A stretch of DNA of 64,000 nt from positions 496,001-560,000 of the forward strand of contig VCCI02000001.1 in assembly GCA_005938025.2 (NCBI GenBank), in the 5' to 3' direction. The DNA comes from Inquilinus sp. KBS0705. GTDB taxonomy: Bacteria; Bacteroidota; Bacteroidia; Sphingobacteriales; Sphingobacteriaceae. A program made the position numbers and the translations under genes. Each line of letters starts with the position of its first letter. Positions within the stretch are counted from its first letter, which is position 1. The notes under the pieces are model-generated. The model had not been told where the DNA came from. It was given only the letters and a program-made list of their open reading frames with translations, and did not search any database. Positions 63,497-64,000 of this stretch are shown here, piece after piece.

Positions 63497-64000
63497 TTAA
63501 ATATGATTTGCTGTCGCTGGTACCTGGCAGCTTTTGGCACAGGCGCAGGCTTTGCCAACGCATTTGTTTTGCTGCCACAGGTCCAGGTTTTTTATAGTTT
63601 GGTCGGCTATGCCTTGCAAGGCTTCGCGAGTTAAATAGGCTTGGTGCGGGGTTATGATTACATGATCAAACTGCATCAGTTCTTTGAGCAATGGATCTTC
63701 TATTGTACCCTTTTTGTGCTCTTCAAAGAACAGGCCCTTTTCAAACTCATATACATCTAACCCTAAATAGCCAACCTTACCGGCATAAATAGCCTGTATA
63801 ACATCTGTAGTTTTAATGAGCGCTCCGCGCGATGTATTGATCAGCATTACGCCGTTTTTCATTTGCGCTAAAGTAAATTCATTGATGATATGCCTGGTTC
63901 CTTCATTTAGAGGCACATGCAGCGAAATAACATCTGAGTTGGCATACAAATAAGGAAGGGTAACCTGATCTATAGCACTGGTGTGATCAGGGAAATTCAG
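63497..64000 (-). CDS. D-lactate-dehydrogenase-like 2-hydroxyacid dehydrogenase (5' part beyond window)
   Basis: The frame is open through position 64000, so about 168 C-terminal residues are present. The fragment is the end of the NAD-binding domain of D-isomer-specific 2-hydroxyacid dehydrogenases: SDVISLHVPLNEGTRHIIN, MKNGVMLINTSRGALI (with the substrate-binding Arg) and GLDVYE, then the catalytic His in VIITPHQAYLT. A match to fermentative LdhA is likely (FFEEHKKGTIEDP segment). The Cys-rich tail (CVGKACACAKSC) is unusual. Seven nt separate its stop from the hemN start. Confidence 0.88.
   Translation of the reverse strand: MNFPDHTSAIDQVTLPYLYANSDVISLHVPLNEGTRHIINEFTLAQMKNGVMLINTSRGALIKTTDVIQAIYAGKVGYLGLDVYEFEKGLFFEEHKKGTIEDPLLKELMQFDHVIITPHQAYLTREALQGIADQTIKNLDLWQQNKCVGKACACAKSCQVPATANHI

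Noticed and set aside
63490..63558. Longer hemN start at 63558
   Set aside because: The extra 23 residues are encoded over the end of the upstream dehydrogenase gene and have no counterpart in HemN.

Overview
The window looks like a chromosomal segment of a Bacteroidota bacterium, most likely family Sphingobacteriaceae (Mucilaginibacter/Pedobacter-like). The evidence is the type-IX-secretion C-terminal domains ending in Gly-Phe-x-Leu-Ile-Lys, a fused CcoN-CcoO oxidase, a Bacteroidota-style cbb3 gene order, many SPII lipoproteins, glycan-degrading enzymes (GH88, GH78, GH127), weak ribosome binding sites and dispersed intergenic palindromes. Genus is an inference; no rRNA is present. There is no SusC/SusD pair, phage, plasmid or CRISPR array.

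Layout. 1-5.3 kb: the end of a CrtI-type oxidoreductase, then an unsaturated-uronate module (GH88 lipoprotein, YhcH, KduI, SDR uronate oxidoreductase, a free-standing DUF4350-like domain) and a TMEM175 channel. 5.3-8 kb: a hydroxynitrile-lyase-like cupin lying between two copies of an intergenic palindrome, YceH, an SDR and a truncated haemoglobin. 8-16.3 kb (all minus): a GH78 rhamnosidase, then a tight five-gene operon (Gfo/Idh/MocA, AgaI-like isomerase, PfkB kinase, GMC oxidoreductase, DUF1080 lipoprotein) ending in a perfect hairpin terminator. 16.3-20 kb: a Zur-like box, MerC protein and Fur-family regulator; then an amidase, two 95-nt palindromic repeats, TerC and PgpA.

20-40 kb holds four very large secreted proteins (2148, 1687, 960 and 1101 residues) built from NHL-type propeller repeats, He_PIG/Big-type Ig folds, MBG and cadherin-like modules. 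All share one T9SS type-B C-terminal signal. The fourth carries a DUF4965/DUF1793 glutaminase-like enzyme in front of the MBG module. A GNAT gene and glucuronate isomerase uxaC lie among them. 40-49.5 kb: pirin, cydAB, an alpha/beta hydrolase, GH127, GNAT, a ChrR-like cupin and an NHL lipoprotein. 49.5-50.2 kb: a tRNA-Ser(CGA) and an overlapping GIY-YIG gene between two ~145-nt direct repeats.

50.4-60.6 kb is the cbb3 oxidase locus: a divergent uncharacterised barrel-like protein, then ccoI, ccoS (a 53-residue gene), ccoNO, ccoQ, ccoP, ccoG, ccoH and a SafE-type protein. The last part has a small membrane protein with adhP, then hemN and the end of a D-lactate-dehydrogenase-like gene. Two Crp/Fnr-type palindromes (52192-52205 and 60610-60625) suggest shared oxygen control. 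Together with CydAB, the haemoglobin and oxygen-independent HemN they fit microaerobic growth on plant polysaccharides.

Most worth following: the five-gene minus-strand sugar operon of unknown substrate; the glutaminase-MBG-T9SS fusion and its three giant neighbours; the tRNA-Ser/GIY-YIG/direct-repeat unit, whose tRNA appears to have swapped the G19-C56 tertiary pair for A19-U56; the Zur box; and the uncharacterised protein opposite ccoI.
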